Part shown: in pieces, positions 9,860-22,013 of the stretch
Position numbering within the stretch: position 1 is the stretch's first letter
Layout: every line of letters starts with the position of its first letter
Assembly (NCBI GenBank): GCA_021234155.1
Contig: JAJEKV010000018.1
Span: 21,563,252-21,627,251 of the forward strand
Reading direction: 5' to 3'
Source: Isoetes taiwanensis
Lineage: Eukaryota; Streptophyta; Lycopodiopsida; Isoetales; Isoetaceae
DNA: 64,000 nt
Notes under the pieces: generated by a model
Seen by the model: only the letters and a program-made list of their open reading frames with translations
Databases searched by the model: none
Told to the model about the DNA's origin: nothing
Made by a program: the position numbers and the translations under genes

Positions 9860-12700
9860 ATCTCGCCACAAGATCCGATGTATTAAAATATCCCTAATGT
9901 ACAGCTGCCCACTCTTTACATAAAAGAAGTGCGGAGTTACAGAGGAGTTTAAGACAGTGGTATACTCTCCGAACTAACCACGTTATCCATCTCGAGTATA
10001 ACACGCTTCGGTTGGCTTTTAACAGGATGGATCCTCAAGTCCTAGAGTAAGTCCAACTCATATGCTGTCCAACTTTTGCCACTTTAAAAGATCCAGCATA
10101 TCATAGAGCAAATTCTCCCATTAAGAGTCATCAAATATCCACCCTTAGAGCTAAAGGGTATACAATTCCTTTGAATGGCATGTTCACCCTCGTCCTGATG
10201 GGCCTTTGCATCTATGCTTAATTGCATAGCTCCTAGCGTTTACTTGACTTTTCGCAAACCATATTTGCACTCATGCAGCATTGCACACCATGCAATAGAC
10301 TAATTGAAATCACTTCCAGGTATTCATGTCTTTGGACATGAGTCCTAAGATCTCAACTAGATCTTGGTTCTATTGCACTCATGTTATAGCAATGAGTGCT
10401 AGTAACATCAGCAATATTGATTATTGCCGACTTGGATAGTCTAATATACCAATTATGGCATCGCCAAAGTCCAACTTTGGCTCGTAACTCAATGTATCAA
10501 ATCGGCAAAGATAACACCTTTACGTCTTACGTGCTCAACTTGTAAGGTACTATGCTTCTTATGTGATATTAAATTCCAAATATCATGGCTTGTCGGTATG
10601 TAGATTCTCCCTTTTTCCAAGAAAACTATGACCTTATTCGATAAACCAGTGCCCAGTCATGGCTATCAAACCCCAATTGATCTTTTCAATATGCCTTGCT
10701 GATCTCGAAAAGATCATTGCATCATAAGAAAACACTTTAAGCTTTATTCATACCTCAATAACTAAGGTATCTTACCCATGTACACACGGCTTACACCACT
10801 AGTCAAGCATATAATTTGTCATGGTTACACTACACATGACTCATAAATCCTATCACATGCCAAGTGATACATTTATGCTTTCCACATATGAATGCCCACT
10901 AGAGGTTCATACGGTCACACATAACCCTGACCGTCTTATGACTATATCTTTTCACAAGCACAATCACTATGATTGCCTTATCCAAACAATCACAACCCAA
11001 TTCGAACTACTAATGCTACAGCTACTCGACCTTGTCAAGAATGGCACTCTACATTCAAATTGAACTATCAATGTTATAGTTTTGACTTTGTCAAAAGTTT
11101 CCCATTGATTCTACTCTTGAACTCTCATCAAGAGATCCATATGAAGTTTTGAATTCCATTGAACTCACATGGTTCTAGCACTAGGCAACTACATCAAGAA
11201 AAATTTTCAATCCCCAAACTTATCCTTAACTTGCCCGTTCTTGCATCAGGGAACCTTCCCTCCCCCCCCCAGAAGGAATGTTCATGGAAGCAATTCCTTG
11301 CGGGCGGAATAAATATTGAAGTACAATTGTTAGGAACATTATCGTTTTCTAACGAATTTGCTCATGAATTATGTGCTGCAAGAGCCGATTCGGATGAGTT
11401 TTTGTTTGCACATAGTCATTACTTCAATAGATTTTCCATACATATTACTTTCCAAAAGTAGTACTATCGCAATTAATCATGCCCGGCTCGAGTAATGTTC
11501 AGCGCATATGTTTGATCCAAAATTTGGATTGAACACACTAGTGTAAGTGTCTTAGGGTATACATATTGTATAATCCCAAAATAACTCAGGGTCAATTCTC
11601 ATCCAGAATTTGACTAAGAACTTTCCTTGCCTACAACAAGGTATGTAGAGATTTTCTAACCAATGTCAAATAAATTAACCTAATGAAATTGTTAGAGTGA
11701 ATCAAAACATTTAAATTGAAACATACAAACAAAATCTTAATTTTGAAATGCATTACCTTGAAACCCCGAAGTATGACAATGCCTATCATGCTTCTCCCTG
11801 GTTTGTGACCAGTAATAGATGGAATGTATCTTAAGCCCTAATGTGGCTACGCGATTCCATGCAGAAGTAGTAATCCTATTACTAGATCTGGGCAATTAAG
11901 TGCCATCCCCTTGATAGCTAGCTATCATTTAAAAACAATTTTTTTTTTTGTTTAAATCTCTGTACGAGAAAATTAATGTCTTTCGAAGAACATTGACTTA
12001 TTGAGAAACCCCGTTTCTGAATCCAAGTCATCTAGTTCAATATGATTATAGCCCTTAGGTGAATTTTCCCAAAATTCAGTCTAGGCCTAATCAGAGAAAG
12101 CCTTATCTCTTAACCTAGTGGTAAGTTCGCTTGAAGAATCCCAGATTGCTCATTTGAACTTAGGACTAATAACATCTCTAAGCGTGGTCTACTTTGAGAT
12201 GAGGTAGGACTTGTCTCTTTCTTAAACATCCCAAATGTTTAAGTTTCACTGGATTAATTTGCTTTCTTAGTTCATGTAAGCATCCACTAAAATGACGCTG
12301 TGACTTAGTATCACATGGTTAAAGAACTAAGCCCCTTAAATGACCCTGTCATTTAAGCAGTTAATCACAATTAATCCGCTAGGGAGTTAATTCCATTTGC
12401 AGTATGTGACTATGCATTACTTAGCACCCCAGCATTTATTGTTTCCAACAATAAAGGCTTTATCGAGTACGTATTTGTTTGAGAGTTTATTCAAAACCCT
12501 TAACAAATATTTATACCCTAGTATAAAATTCCCGTTCGTATTTTACATAGTCACATTGACTAATTCCGATACGAGAGAAAAATTCACAAAATTTGCTCGA
12601 AACCCTCAAAAACTACTTGTACCAACAAGTAAATTTTTATTCATTCACACAATTTTCTTGTACATGAGACAAGTTTAAGAGCTCCTACCAACCTAGTCCA
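9860..12700 (-). other. Hairpin-rich noncoding module between gag remnant and PPT
   Basis: There is no ORF above about 100 codons and no recognisable pol domain. Instead the stretch is studded with short perfect inverted repeats. Examples, as stem length and span: 7 bp 10324-10341; 8 bp 10375-10399; 8 bp 10463-10481; 7 bp 10911-10934; 7 bp 11080-11096; 7 bp 11114-11134; 7 bp 11868-11884; a 16-bp palindrome 11912-11927; 8 bp 12060-12078; 9 bp 12221-12243; 10 bp 12335-12357; 9 bp 12435-12455; 7 bp 12510-12527; 7 bp 12614-12631. Loops are mostly 3-9 nt and usually contain GG on the element's sense (minus) strand. The module occupies the place where pol would be. Its function is unknown. Confidence 0.7.
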
Positions 12701-12710
12701 AATAGATTGG

Positions 12711-13402
12711 TCAGCTTTTATCGGAAAAATTTGGACAATCCCAAACAGTATCTCCCCTCTTTCCACAACTTAAACAAGGTTTTTCCTGCAAAACTACATT
12801 CTTCATGCCCATACTGCCCTTTCCCTTGGAAAACTCGACATCATGTCTTAGCTCATCACTAGACGTGTGTCCTTCCAAGGTAACTGAACAACCCAGTTGT
12901 TCATCGCTTTTTAAGCAACTTTTAGGACTGCATATACAAGCATAGAATATTGCAGTATCCAAATCCCTTGGATGCAACCTCTTAAGCTTCATCTTAAGTG
13001 CAGTATCTTGTATGCCATGCACAAAATATGTGACCTGCATTTCATCGTCCATGGGCTGGACACTCGCAAGTAACTTCCGAAGTTCTTGTCCATATGCCCT
13101 CAAATCCCCAGTTTGTTGCAGTTCTTGCAACTGATGATATGCAACGAGGTTTTCCAACAGTGAACAGTTCCCTTAGGTGGAATCTGGACAGAATTATTCT
13201 TGATAATTCCTTGTTCATTTTGTCCCAATAATTGACAAAAATCCTCAATTACCACATTATGGACTTGTTGTTCAATAGACGCAATCTTCCACTGAAGATG
13301 AGCAGAATTTTGAACTAACTCGTGTATTGAAACACTTTTAAGTTCACGCTTTTCCACTTCCCAAGTGGTTTGAAAAGCAGTACTCTTTGCCATATTAGAC
13401 AT
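12711..13402 (-). pseudogene. Gag remnant of the large element
   Basis: Two minus-strand frames overlap near 13100-13157. The first, from 13402, gives a polar N-terminal segment. The second gives ENLVAYHQLQELQQTGDLRA and a gag-like helical stretch, ending in CLSCGKRGDTVWDCP. That last motif has the spacing of a CCHC knuckle but an Asp/Thr where the histidine should be, so zinc binding is doubtful. The capsid portion normally found between these parts is short or missing, which suggests an internal deletion. Gag forms the particle that packages element RNA, so this copy would depend on gag supplied by a relative. Confidence 0.65.
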
Positions 13403-14100
13403 ATCCTATATTATAATGTTATACCGTAATTCCTGGATTTGGATCCAGCCCTAGATCCGACGGCCACAAATAACCTGCCCACATAAAGGGTCCAAACAAA
13501 GCCTTTTTTTTTTTTTAAATCCAAACAAAGCTTTTTTTTTTAGCACACCAGCCCTACCGGGCCTACAGCCTTTCCGAAGTGGCATATAAATGGACGATTA
13601 AATCTTGCGGTTTTCACATCCACGGTCATTAAAATTAGAAAATAGCCTAAAAATGGGCACAGAGATGCAACGGGATACGTTGTTTTTCTTTCTTACGGCT
13701 TTCCTGTGGCACTGAGTTTATCCGCTTCCTCTAGTAAGATCAAAGCTATTTCCGTCATTTATTATTGTGGATCCGTTTGCTTTTGATAATAAGATGCTGT
13801 AGCCATAGCTTTGGGATCTGCTGCAGAGCTTTGACGGTGGCTCTGTTTGAAATATGGTGATCTCTATTTCCGGCCATAGTCAGATTATACAGCTGCATAA
13901 ATAGTCATGGATCTTTTATCGAATTTTCACGAATCAAGCACAGATTTTAGACTTATTACGACACGAAATCAAGTAGGACAAATACAGATATTTTTGCTTC
14001 AATTAGGGTACGATTTTTTACCAGTCTCCGTTTCTTCTTTCTTCCAGAAACTTGAGGTGATGATTTCTGGCTCTGATTCATTTGTATTCCTTTTCTTGCA
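13403..14100. other. Unassigned interval with duplicated T tracts
   Basis: I see no coding signal. A short unit, CCAAACAAAGC followed by a T run, occurs twice (13492-13518 and 13521-13541). A small inverted repeat CTGGAT/ATCCAG lies at about 13433-13448. A frame from 13907 is open for 108 codons, but its peptide shows no family I recognise. Confidence 0.4.
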
Positions 14101-16720
14101 ATTTCAAAATTACTTCAGGCTATTCATAGACAGGAGAAAATTGAAGAGAAGCTCCGTGAAGCAATTTAAGAACAAGATGAGGTTAACATTTGGCCTTTCT
14201 CATCTGGTTTTACATAATAACACGTTCTATTAAAGGCTAGAAGATTAAACATGACATTGCTTGCTTAGCTTAGACATAGATATGTATTTCTACCATGCAC
14301 ATATGATGCCGTGGATTTAGGGGTGTCACATATAATTACAGATCTGGCGTAAATGCAACCTTGTAGAAGTGCAAGCAACAGAGCTTGCTTATGAACTTCA
14401 AAAGGAGCGATCCAAGAAATTTGCATCATTCGGACAACAGAACCCTTTGCGGGTTGATCTTAGTCCCTATTTTCTCATAAATTGATTATGTTTGAACTGA
14501 TGTTGACTGAAGTTGTTACAGGAAAATGTTTTGTTCCAGTTGCAGATGGCCAATGAACAATGCGACCAGGTCAAAGTGCGAGTTTCGTTGTCTCTTTGTT
14601 GTTTTATTGTCCAAGTCTTTAGATGAAATGGTAAGTACCTTCATTGTCTGGTGATGCGTCATATAGGTTTGTGCTCCCCCTACCGTAAAGTTAGTATGGC
14701 CAGTCCATAGTTCGGAATCAGGAATGAAGAGAAATGTACAATCCTATGTGGGAAAAGACATTAGAAAAATAGTTTTGATAGTTATTTAATCAGAAATTTA
14801 TAAATAAACAATCCTAGATGGAAAAAACATAAGACATGATACAATAATCTAACATGATATAACATGGGCAGAAAGGCAATTTGAGTGTACGGATTGACTA
14901 GTTCAAACAGAGAAAGCATTCCTGTTTCTAGTACACCAAGCTTCATTATGCCACTTCAGAACTATTACTCAAAGCTTTAGAATCAGAAAACAAAGGCAAT
15001 ACAGTATGATGAGGATTATAAGGAATTAGGTGGACAGTTTAAAACAATATGGCATTCATTTACAAATTTGTGGCAACTTCTCGGAAAAGCAATAAACAAG
15101 GATCTCTAGTAGACATTGATAAATTCATCCTTCCTGTCTTTGTTTCTTTGTCTCTCCTCTTGCCATCAACGGAAATAAATTATTTAGGAAGTTGCACCAA
15201 ATTAACAATACGAGAGACATTTACCTAATAGTCATTACAAGTTATAGCAGGCCTTCCAACTACCTTAATAGTTGAATATGCAGCTTTATTGAATTGCACA
15301 ACCAGACTGATACCTTTCACATACCTTTCACAGCGAAAGCCTCAATAAACAGGTACAGGAGCTTGGTGAATTATGATATTAACTCTTGTAATGGATCAGT
15401 TTTTAATCTGTTGTCCTAAGCGATGAATGATTTTATGGTGGCTACCCTTTTTATTAAGTTGTCTGCAAATGATAATATAACTAGACTTTGGGATAAAGTT
15501 TTGCTAATCTATTTAGACTTTAAATGATTATAGAGGTCCCCATGCAAGCAAGAAGGCAACAAAGGTGTCAATGGATCCATTATAGCAGAAATCTATCAAT
15601 AGTAAGTATAGTTTGACTCCAGCCGATGATGTGCCAATCTTGTCATATTGATAATATGTCGCCCCTTATCGTTCTCATTTTAGGTATGTAATTGCAAGTA
15701 ATAGTAGCTAAAAATACAACTTCTTTTAATCTTGTCTATTTTCTGTATATGCAGAGATGTAAAGCAAGTAGTTGCATTAGGGTGAATGAAGCCCAATTCA
15801 AGAATTTGTACCGTACAGATAATGCCCTGATTAATTCCCTGATGGTAACAGAGAAAACAATTAAGAAAAGTTTTACCAGAGGAATAAATATGAGCCTTCA
15901 GTTCGAGAAGCTACATGGAAATGTCTCAATCGTCTTAGATAGATAGCATAATGATGCTTAATTTAAACAAATGGAGATGTATAATATGTAGTATTTGTGT
16001 TGAGTTAGTATTTCATCTGATCTATTCTCACCATCAATATAATGTGCCACCTTCTTACAGCTAGGCAAGTTGATAGAATACCATCCATTATACTGTATGA
16101 AGTGCTTGACTGAGATCTACTCCATAGCTTTGCTGCCTCTGATGGTGATAGTTTATTATTTTCTTAAAGATGGATATACATGAAGAACTACATCTGAATC
16201 CTGCCATTGCTTTCTTTATCCAGTTTATGTTTTAGGTAGAAAATTTCCCACTACTTACCCCAATCTGTCTATTTTATCATGTTCCCTGTCATATTTTCTG
16301 TCAGGCTTCTCATATTCAACCAATCCGTTATATCCTTTGAACATTAATTCTATTGAATTAATAGGCTCTATCACATGAAAGTCATGGCAAAATAGCAGTC
16401 ATGTAGCAATCATGCCTTTCGTGAGGATTCAGCAGATAAACACTCTGAGAACACACATGGTTAGTTATCGATAGCCTGAATTAGCATCCCATTTTCTCTT
16501 TTATTTATTAGAAATATGAATACAATATACATCCCTTCCTCCTGGATTAATGTTAGTTGATTAACGTAACATTTTCTTCCTACTCTTATATTGCAGTTAG
16601 ACTGGGCTAGCGACTAATGGCACAAAATTGCTTGTTCATGCTCCTTTTACAGGTGATGAAAGAGGAAAGGATAAATCAGATGAAAACTATAAGATCGTGT
16701 TGAAGATTTGAAGCCTATTC
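14100..16720 (+). pseudogene. Exon-like remnants of a coiled-coil host gene
   Basis: Several plus-strand segments look like short exons between AG and GT borders with strongly helical, charged peptides: about 14117-14172 (AIHRQEKIEEKLREAI, stop, EQDE, then a GGTTAAC donor), about 14364-14440 (ELAYELQKERSKKFASFGQQ), 14522-14568 after TTACAG (ENVLFQLQMANEQCDQ), and about 15757-15850 (VNEAQFKNLYRTDNALINSL). Flanks are AT-rich like introns. A similar exon lies beyond the copia insertion (31981-32043). I do not recognise the protein. All segments lie antisense to the large LTR element that contains them. Confidence 0.4.
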
Positions 16721-17056
16721 GACTGGTCATTCTGCCTTGTTCACAAGCTGCTAGCCTCTGCAACCCGTCAATCATCATAAGAAATATGAGAAGTTACACA
16801 TTCAAAGGTCTAGCAATGAATGTTATACGATATATTTATCTATGGGTACTGTCATATAAGATACTATGTAAACTTTTGACCATAAACTTTTTTTTTTTTT
16901 TTTAAACCCCATATTGCGGAGATTCAATCTAGTAAAATAACTTGGTTTATTCCATAATTTAGAAACTCTTAACTCTTAACACAAATTGATATAACCTAAA
17001 GTAAGTTTATGAAAATGCGGCATGGATAAAATGTCTTTATTGGCAAAGCAATATCG

Positions 17057-17225
17057 CCCCATGCATATACCCACACATTTTAGTTATCACCCCACTATAC
17101 CCACACATTTTAGTTATCCCCACCACATATATCCACACATTTTATTGAGCCCCATGCATGTATATCCACACAAATTATTTAGCATTCTACTGCAAATATC
17201 CACACACTTTAGTTAGCATTTTAGC
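17057..17225. repeat. Minisatellite of about 33-bp units, five copies
   Basis: The core TATACCCACACATTTTAGTT or close variants recur about every 32-37 bp (17067, 17099, 17130, 17163, 17197). Units differ in the spacer CCCCATGCAT. It is AT-rich, non-coding tandem repeat DNA. Confidence 0.75.
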
Positions 17226-17615
17226 ATTGAAATAATGTTGCAGAGCATGTTAAATCATTAAAGAATCTACAACTATACAAAATGTGTGTATGAAAATTTG
17301 GTAGAGAATGGCCTAAAAACGTTTAATGGATACTCGTATCAACAACTATGAGTTCGAACAAGGATGAAAAACATGGCTATAGTAATCACAATTGGATATA
17401 TCAACGTATCATTTTCTTGTGTGATATAAAGCTCAAACCTAAAAGTGAGTTGAAGGTCATTTACAAATAAAATAATCCAAATCTATAGATCACATTCAAA
17501 ATCTTGCTATTCCTTAACATTACCAACAACACATGTTTTACCTTGCTAAAGCCTTCTACAGCCTAAACCAACTACCAAGCCTTAATCAATTTGGCCTTGC
17601 TAAAGCCTTCTGGTG

Positions 17616-17646
<31 letters not shown>

Positions 17647-18690
17647 CAATGGCCCTTTTATTATACGAAGCCTTTTTTTACATTAGCCGGAGTGCAGCAG
17701 GTCGACTTCTCTCACGTTAGGGTTTTGCCCTAGGTCTTTCCACAGATTCAAGAGGGCAGCGCGTCGACTCTGGGGTTTGCTCTGGGTTTTCCATAGTTTC
17801 AGATTCAAATTCAAGACTGGCTTTGTTTTGATGGCTCAGTTGCAGCTACTCAGCTACTCAGGCTATGGAGCCTTGGCTCTTCATTTCATAGCTGTTCTCG
17901 GCCTATGGGGCATTGCCTCTTCATTTCACAACGGTTGTAGTCATCTGATTCAAGGAGGGATAAGTTATGTAACACCATCTACTCAATAACATTCGAGGTC
18001 GCCATGCATAGTTTCATATGTCTGCAGTCAACGACAGGCACATCCCATCTGCAGGTATTTTCTTGAGGCCTCACTATGGTGAGTTTGATTCCAGCCATGC
18101 ATCATTTAATCCGTATATATTAGAAGAAATTTTCTCTGGCATCTATTTGGATTTGTTCGGGCTACATGACAAGATATAGCTAGAGGTCCTTCACAAGATT
18201 AATTATGCTCTAATCTGCTTGCAATTTTGTTGTTCAACACCTTTGTTTCTTATAGGACTTGGTAAGTGCAATTTGATATGCCCGAGTCATAATAATCATC
18301 TGCAAACAGGATAATAGCTCTTTGATACCCAAGAGCAAATAATCATCTGCACTGCTACAGTCTATCTACTGAAGCAAAAAAAGATCTATCTTTATCATTT
18401 TACAGCCTCAGAAGCAATATCACCTCATTAGTACTGTGCAATTTTAGCAAAACTTTCATGGTTGAAAGACGATACAGAAACAGGGTTGATTTTACATTCC
18501 AAACAGGGTTTGTTGAAGGTGCTAAAGATTAAAACAGGGTATGAATTTGTTTTTGCAAAAGGTATTGTTCTTAGGACTGGCTTATTCCCTGGCAAATAAT
18601 GCACTGGTTACAACATTAATAGCTGGCATTTTAGTCTATTGTATATAGTTGCTTATCTCGACATGGGTAGCACTTAACGGGCAGAAGAAA
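17226..18690. other. Unassigned AT-rich interval with a long T tract
   Basis: I see nothing coding here. A T run of about 28 bases lies at 17619-17646. Just upstream, CCTTGCTAAAGCCTTCT occurs at about 17541 and again at about 17597. The interval ends at the left end of the copia element. Confidence 0.4.
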
Positions 18691-19582
18691 TGTTAGAAAT
18701 TGACACTCAAAAATACAACAACCTTTGCAAGATTTATTCATAAAATTTTCTTCACATGCACTAGGGAGCCACAATATGGTCACTTATCCCTTGTGCAATA
18801 TCTAGGCAAGTATAAGCACTTCTACCATAAAGAAATAAAATCAAGTCCCTTGAAGATATGTGAACTAGACAATATCTTCAATTTAAGTTTGTAAAGCATT
18901 CAAACTTTAAACCATAGAATTTAAACCATTGGAGATTACTGTAGCAGGGGTCATTGACCCGAACATTGTAGCAGCTTTGACCGATATTTGAATATCGGAT
19001 TCTTCACCACGATCATCGAATCCTGCTTCTTCTCTTCGTATATATCCTCTGCAATCTTCTTAGCTTATATTCTGTAGACATCCGGCGGTTATGGCATTGA
19101 TCTAGCTTTCCAAACTGAGTCCGACCTTCATGCAACAATATCCCACAGTCTCAAATAAGAAAAACGGCTCCTTTCGATATATCCCACATGCTTGCTTAAG
19201 GAAATAAGCCCACGAACCATTAACCAATTTTTTTCTTTAATATTATTCATGGACCTTTAGTTTCTTCTTGTTACTACCCCTTAATGCTTCACATAATCAT
19301 TAACCTTGCACAATTGATTAGCTTAGCCATATCCAACCTCAAAAGATGTTATACTCATGTTTTGCATATCAGGCTGTCTCAAGGTCAACCTATAAATGAA
19401 TATACTGTCACTATTATATGAATGTACTGCACCTAGTCAGAATGTCTGAATTCATTGCACACCTACTGCCACTGCTTCTCATAGGTCTGCCACTGTGTTG
19501 TGATTCAATGCAAACCTACTGCCACTGCTTCTCATAGGTCTGCCACTACTTCTCATGAATATAAGATGACAATTTCCTAACA
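18691..19582 (-). repeat. Copia 3' LTR
   Basis: This 892-bp LTR is nearly identical to 30780-31687. It lacks 16 bp present there after TTTGCAA (deletion between short GCAA repeats). The differences otherwise are mostly C/T and A/G transitions, as expected from deamination of methylated DNA. Confidence 0.92.
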
Positions 19583-19600
19583 TTCCTCCTTCAGCTTATA
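19583..19600 (-). other. Copia polypurine tract
   Basis: The minus strand reads AAGCTGAAGGAGGAA directly before the 3' LTR start. It is the expected plus-strand primer, and it lies only a few bases after the RNase H stop codon. Confidence 0.8.
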
Positions 19601-19606
19601 TTCATG

Positions 19607-21256
19607 CTATAAGTCCAACATATTCAACTGCTGTTTGAATTTGCTGAATTTGACTTCTGCAAGTGCTTTAGTGAAGATGTCTGCTATTTGGCTGTTAGTA
19701 TCAACATATTTCATTTGAATGATACCTTGTGCTGCTAAATCTCGTATGAAATGAATCTGTAGCTCAATGTGTTTAGTCCTGTCATGATGCACTGGATTTT
19801 TCACTATGGCTATGCAACTTTGGCTATCTGTCATAATCTCAGTAGCTTCATTTTGTACATGATTTAACTCTTCCAATAATCTCCTTAACCACACTATTTC
19901 TTTGGCCACCAAGGAAGATGCAGCATATTCTGCCTCAGCAGAGCTCATAGCTATAGCAGCCTGTTTTTTGCATCTCCAAGTTATAGCATTGTTGCCTAAG
20001 AATATAACATATCCTGATGTTGACCTTCTTGTGCTTAGATCACCTCCCCAATCTGCATCACTATAGGCAGTTAGTTTTAATTTTTCTGAAGTGTAACATA
20101 TACCTTGGGTGGATGTTCCCTTTAGATACTTTAGTACTCTTTTCCCTGCTTTCCAATGATTTTTTGTTGGATTGTGGCACCTTCTACTTAAGATGTTGAC
20201 AGCATATGCAATGTCAGGTCTGGTATTATTTGCCAGGTACAACAAGCATCCAATTAAAGCCCTGTATGGAGTTGTTTCCATGTTTCTACTTGGCATTTCT
20301 TCTGAGTTGGCTGTAAGTGTATGCCCTGGTGTCATAGGTATTTTCACAGCTTTAGCATCTTCCAAATAAAATCTCTTCACTATATTGTCAATGTGAGTCT
20401 TCTGATGTAGCTTAATATATTTTTGATCCCTGTTCCTGATCACTTCTATACCCAAGAATTTTTTTAATTCTCCTAAATCTGACATTTGAAACCTGTTCTT
20501 CAGAATCTTTTTTGCTTCATTAAGGACATTCATAGTACTTGCAATCATTATACAGTCATCAACATAAAGTGCTATATTGCAAAATTCTTCTCCTTGTTGA
20601 AATCTGTAGAGATTACCATCATTCTTTAATTTTTCAAACCTGTGTTCTTGTAAAAATTGATTCATGCAGAGGTACCATTCTCTAGGAGATTGTTTCAACC
20701 CATAAACTGCTTTATGTAGTCTCCAAATCTTATTTTCTCCCTGCTCAAACCCAGGGGCTTGTTTCATGTAAGCTTCCTCTTCTAAAGTAGCATTTAGAAA
20801 AGCTGTTTTAACATCCATATGGTGTATTTCCATATTCATTTCGTTTGCCATAGCAATCAAAATTCTAATGCTTGTAAGCTTCACAATAGGAGAGTAGGTT
20901 TCTTCATAATCCTTGCCCTTTTTTTGAGTGTACCCCTGAGCAACTAATCTAGCTTTATACCTCTTGCTGCCATCAGGATTTTCTTTGATTCTAAATAGCC
21001 ATTTGCTTCCAATCACATTTTTGCTGTCATCAATGTCCACCAACTCATACGTTTGTGTTTCAGCAAATGAGTTTAGCTCCTCCTTCATAGCTGCCATCCA
21101 TTTGCCTTTATTTACACTTTGCTGAACTTCTTCAAAGTTCTGTGGTATATCTTCATTTTCAAGCAGAGCCATTACTTGTTCAAACTCTGGTTCCTCAATG
21201 GTAATATTTCTTCTGCTTCTTCCTCTGTCCATCATATTATCAGCATTATCGAGCAA
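19607..21256 (-). CDS. Copia reverse transcriptase-RNase H (3' part of pol)
   Basis: An open frame of 549 codons with a natural stop just before the polypurine tract. It has the copia RT start (KWMAAMKEELNSF, about residue 52), the first catalytic motif MDVKTAFLN (about 147), the second YVDDCIMIAS (about 232, with the Y-V-D-D box) and the NTRPDIAYAVNILSR motif (about 345). RNase H follows, with SDADWGG, SSAEAEY and DSQSC supplying the acidic residues, then KHIELQ-HFIRD and the typical ADIFTKAL end. All key residues are present. Its N-terminal end is artificial: the LINE at about 21245 separates it from integrase. It copies element RNA to DNA in the cytoplasmic particle. Confidence 0.93.
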   Translation of the reverse strand: MLDNADNMMDRGRSRRNITIEEPEFEQVMALLENEDIPQNFEEVQQSVNKGKWMAAMKEELNSFAETQTYELVDIDDSKNVIGSKWLFRIKENPDGSKRYKARLVAQGYTQKKGKDYEETYSPIVKLTSIRILIAMANEMNMEIHHMDVKTAFLNATLEEEAYMKQAPGFEQGENKIWRLHKAVYGLKQSPREWYLCMNQFLQEHRFEKLKNDGNLYRFQQGEEFCNIALYVDDCIMIASTMNVLNEAKKILKNRFQMSDLGELKKFLGIEVIRNRDQKYIKLHQKTHIDNIVKRFYLEDAKAVKIPMTPGHTLTANSEEMPSRNMETTPYRALIGCLLYLANNTRPDIAYAVNILSRRCHNPTKNHWKAGKRVLKYLKGTSTQGICYTSEKLKLTAYSDADWGGDLSTRRSTSGYVIFLGNNAITWRCKKQAAIAMSSAEAEYAASSLVAKEIVWLRRLLEELNHVQNEATEIMTDSQSCIAIVKNPVHHDRTKHIELQIHFIRDLAAQGIIQMKYVDTNSQIADIFTKALAEVKFSKFKQQLNMLDL

Positions 21257-21282
21257 TAACTTTGAATCGGCCTGGAGGCAGC

Positions 21283-22013
21283 GCTCTCTCTCACATCCGG
21301 TGTCAGATTTTCATGTGCTTGGGCTTGTTGGAAAGCTGGTTCAGAGAGCTTTCCAAAGATGTATGATACCTGCATGCTTGTCTTTGTTTCAGTGCTCAAA
21401 TCTGCTGTTTTCCGGGCTGTGTGCTAGGGTTTTTTTGTGGCAGCCCTTCTTCTTCCTTCTTTGAGAAAGTATAGCCCTCGCCTGATGCCGTTGTTGGCCT
21501 TGGCCACGCGGTGTTGAAAGGTGTGTGTTGTACTCTTATTGAAGGTTACGAGAATGTTTTACTAATTCATACCCTAGTTCCTGATGGTGTTGTTGATGAA
21601 AGTCTGACACCAATATAGGGATTGGCGTATGTTTTAGTAAGTATTCGATTGGTCTCGCCTTGTGGCGTAATGTTGATCGGTCATATCTCTCGCATCCCGG
21701 TTGTCGATTTTCATGTGCTTGGGCTTGTTGGAAAGCTGGTTCAGAGATCTTTCCAACGGTGTATGGTACCTGCATGCCTGGCTTTGTTTCTATGCTCAAA
21801 TTGGCACTTTTCCGGGCTGTGTGCTAGGGTTTCGTGGCAATCGGTAGACACTTCAACGGCTGCATCTCTCACATCCCAGGTGTCAGATTTTCATGTGCTT
21901 GGGCTTGTTGGAAAGCTGGTTCAGAGAGCTTTCCAACAATTGTATGATAGCTGTATGCTTGTCTTTGTTTCAGTGCTCAAATCTGCACTTTTCGGGCTGT
22001 GTGCTAGGGTTTT
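21283..22013. repeat. Three promoter-like monomers of about 145 bp in the LINE 5' region
   Basis: The units 21283-21432, 21680-21831 and 21860-22013 share TTTTCATGTGCTTGGGCTTG, TTGGAAAGCTGGTTCAGAG and CGGGCTGTGTGCTAGGGTTT. The first two are separated by about 250 bp of other sequence and the last two lie close together. Tandem 5' monomers often act as promoters in LINEs, and the position suits that. Differences include CATCCCAGG in one unit against CATCCGG in another. Confidence 0.8.
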
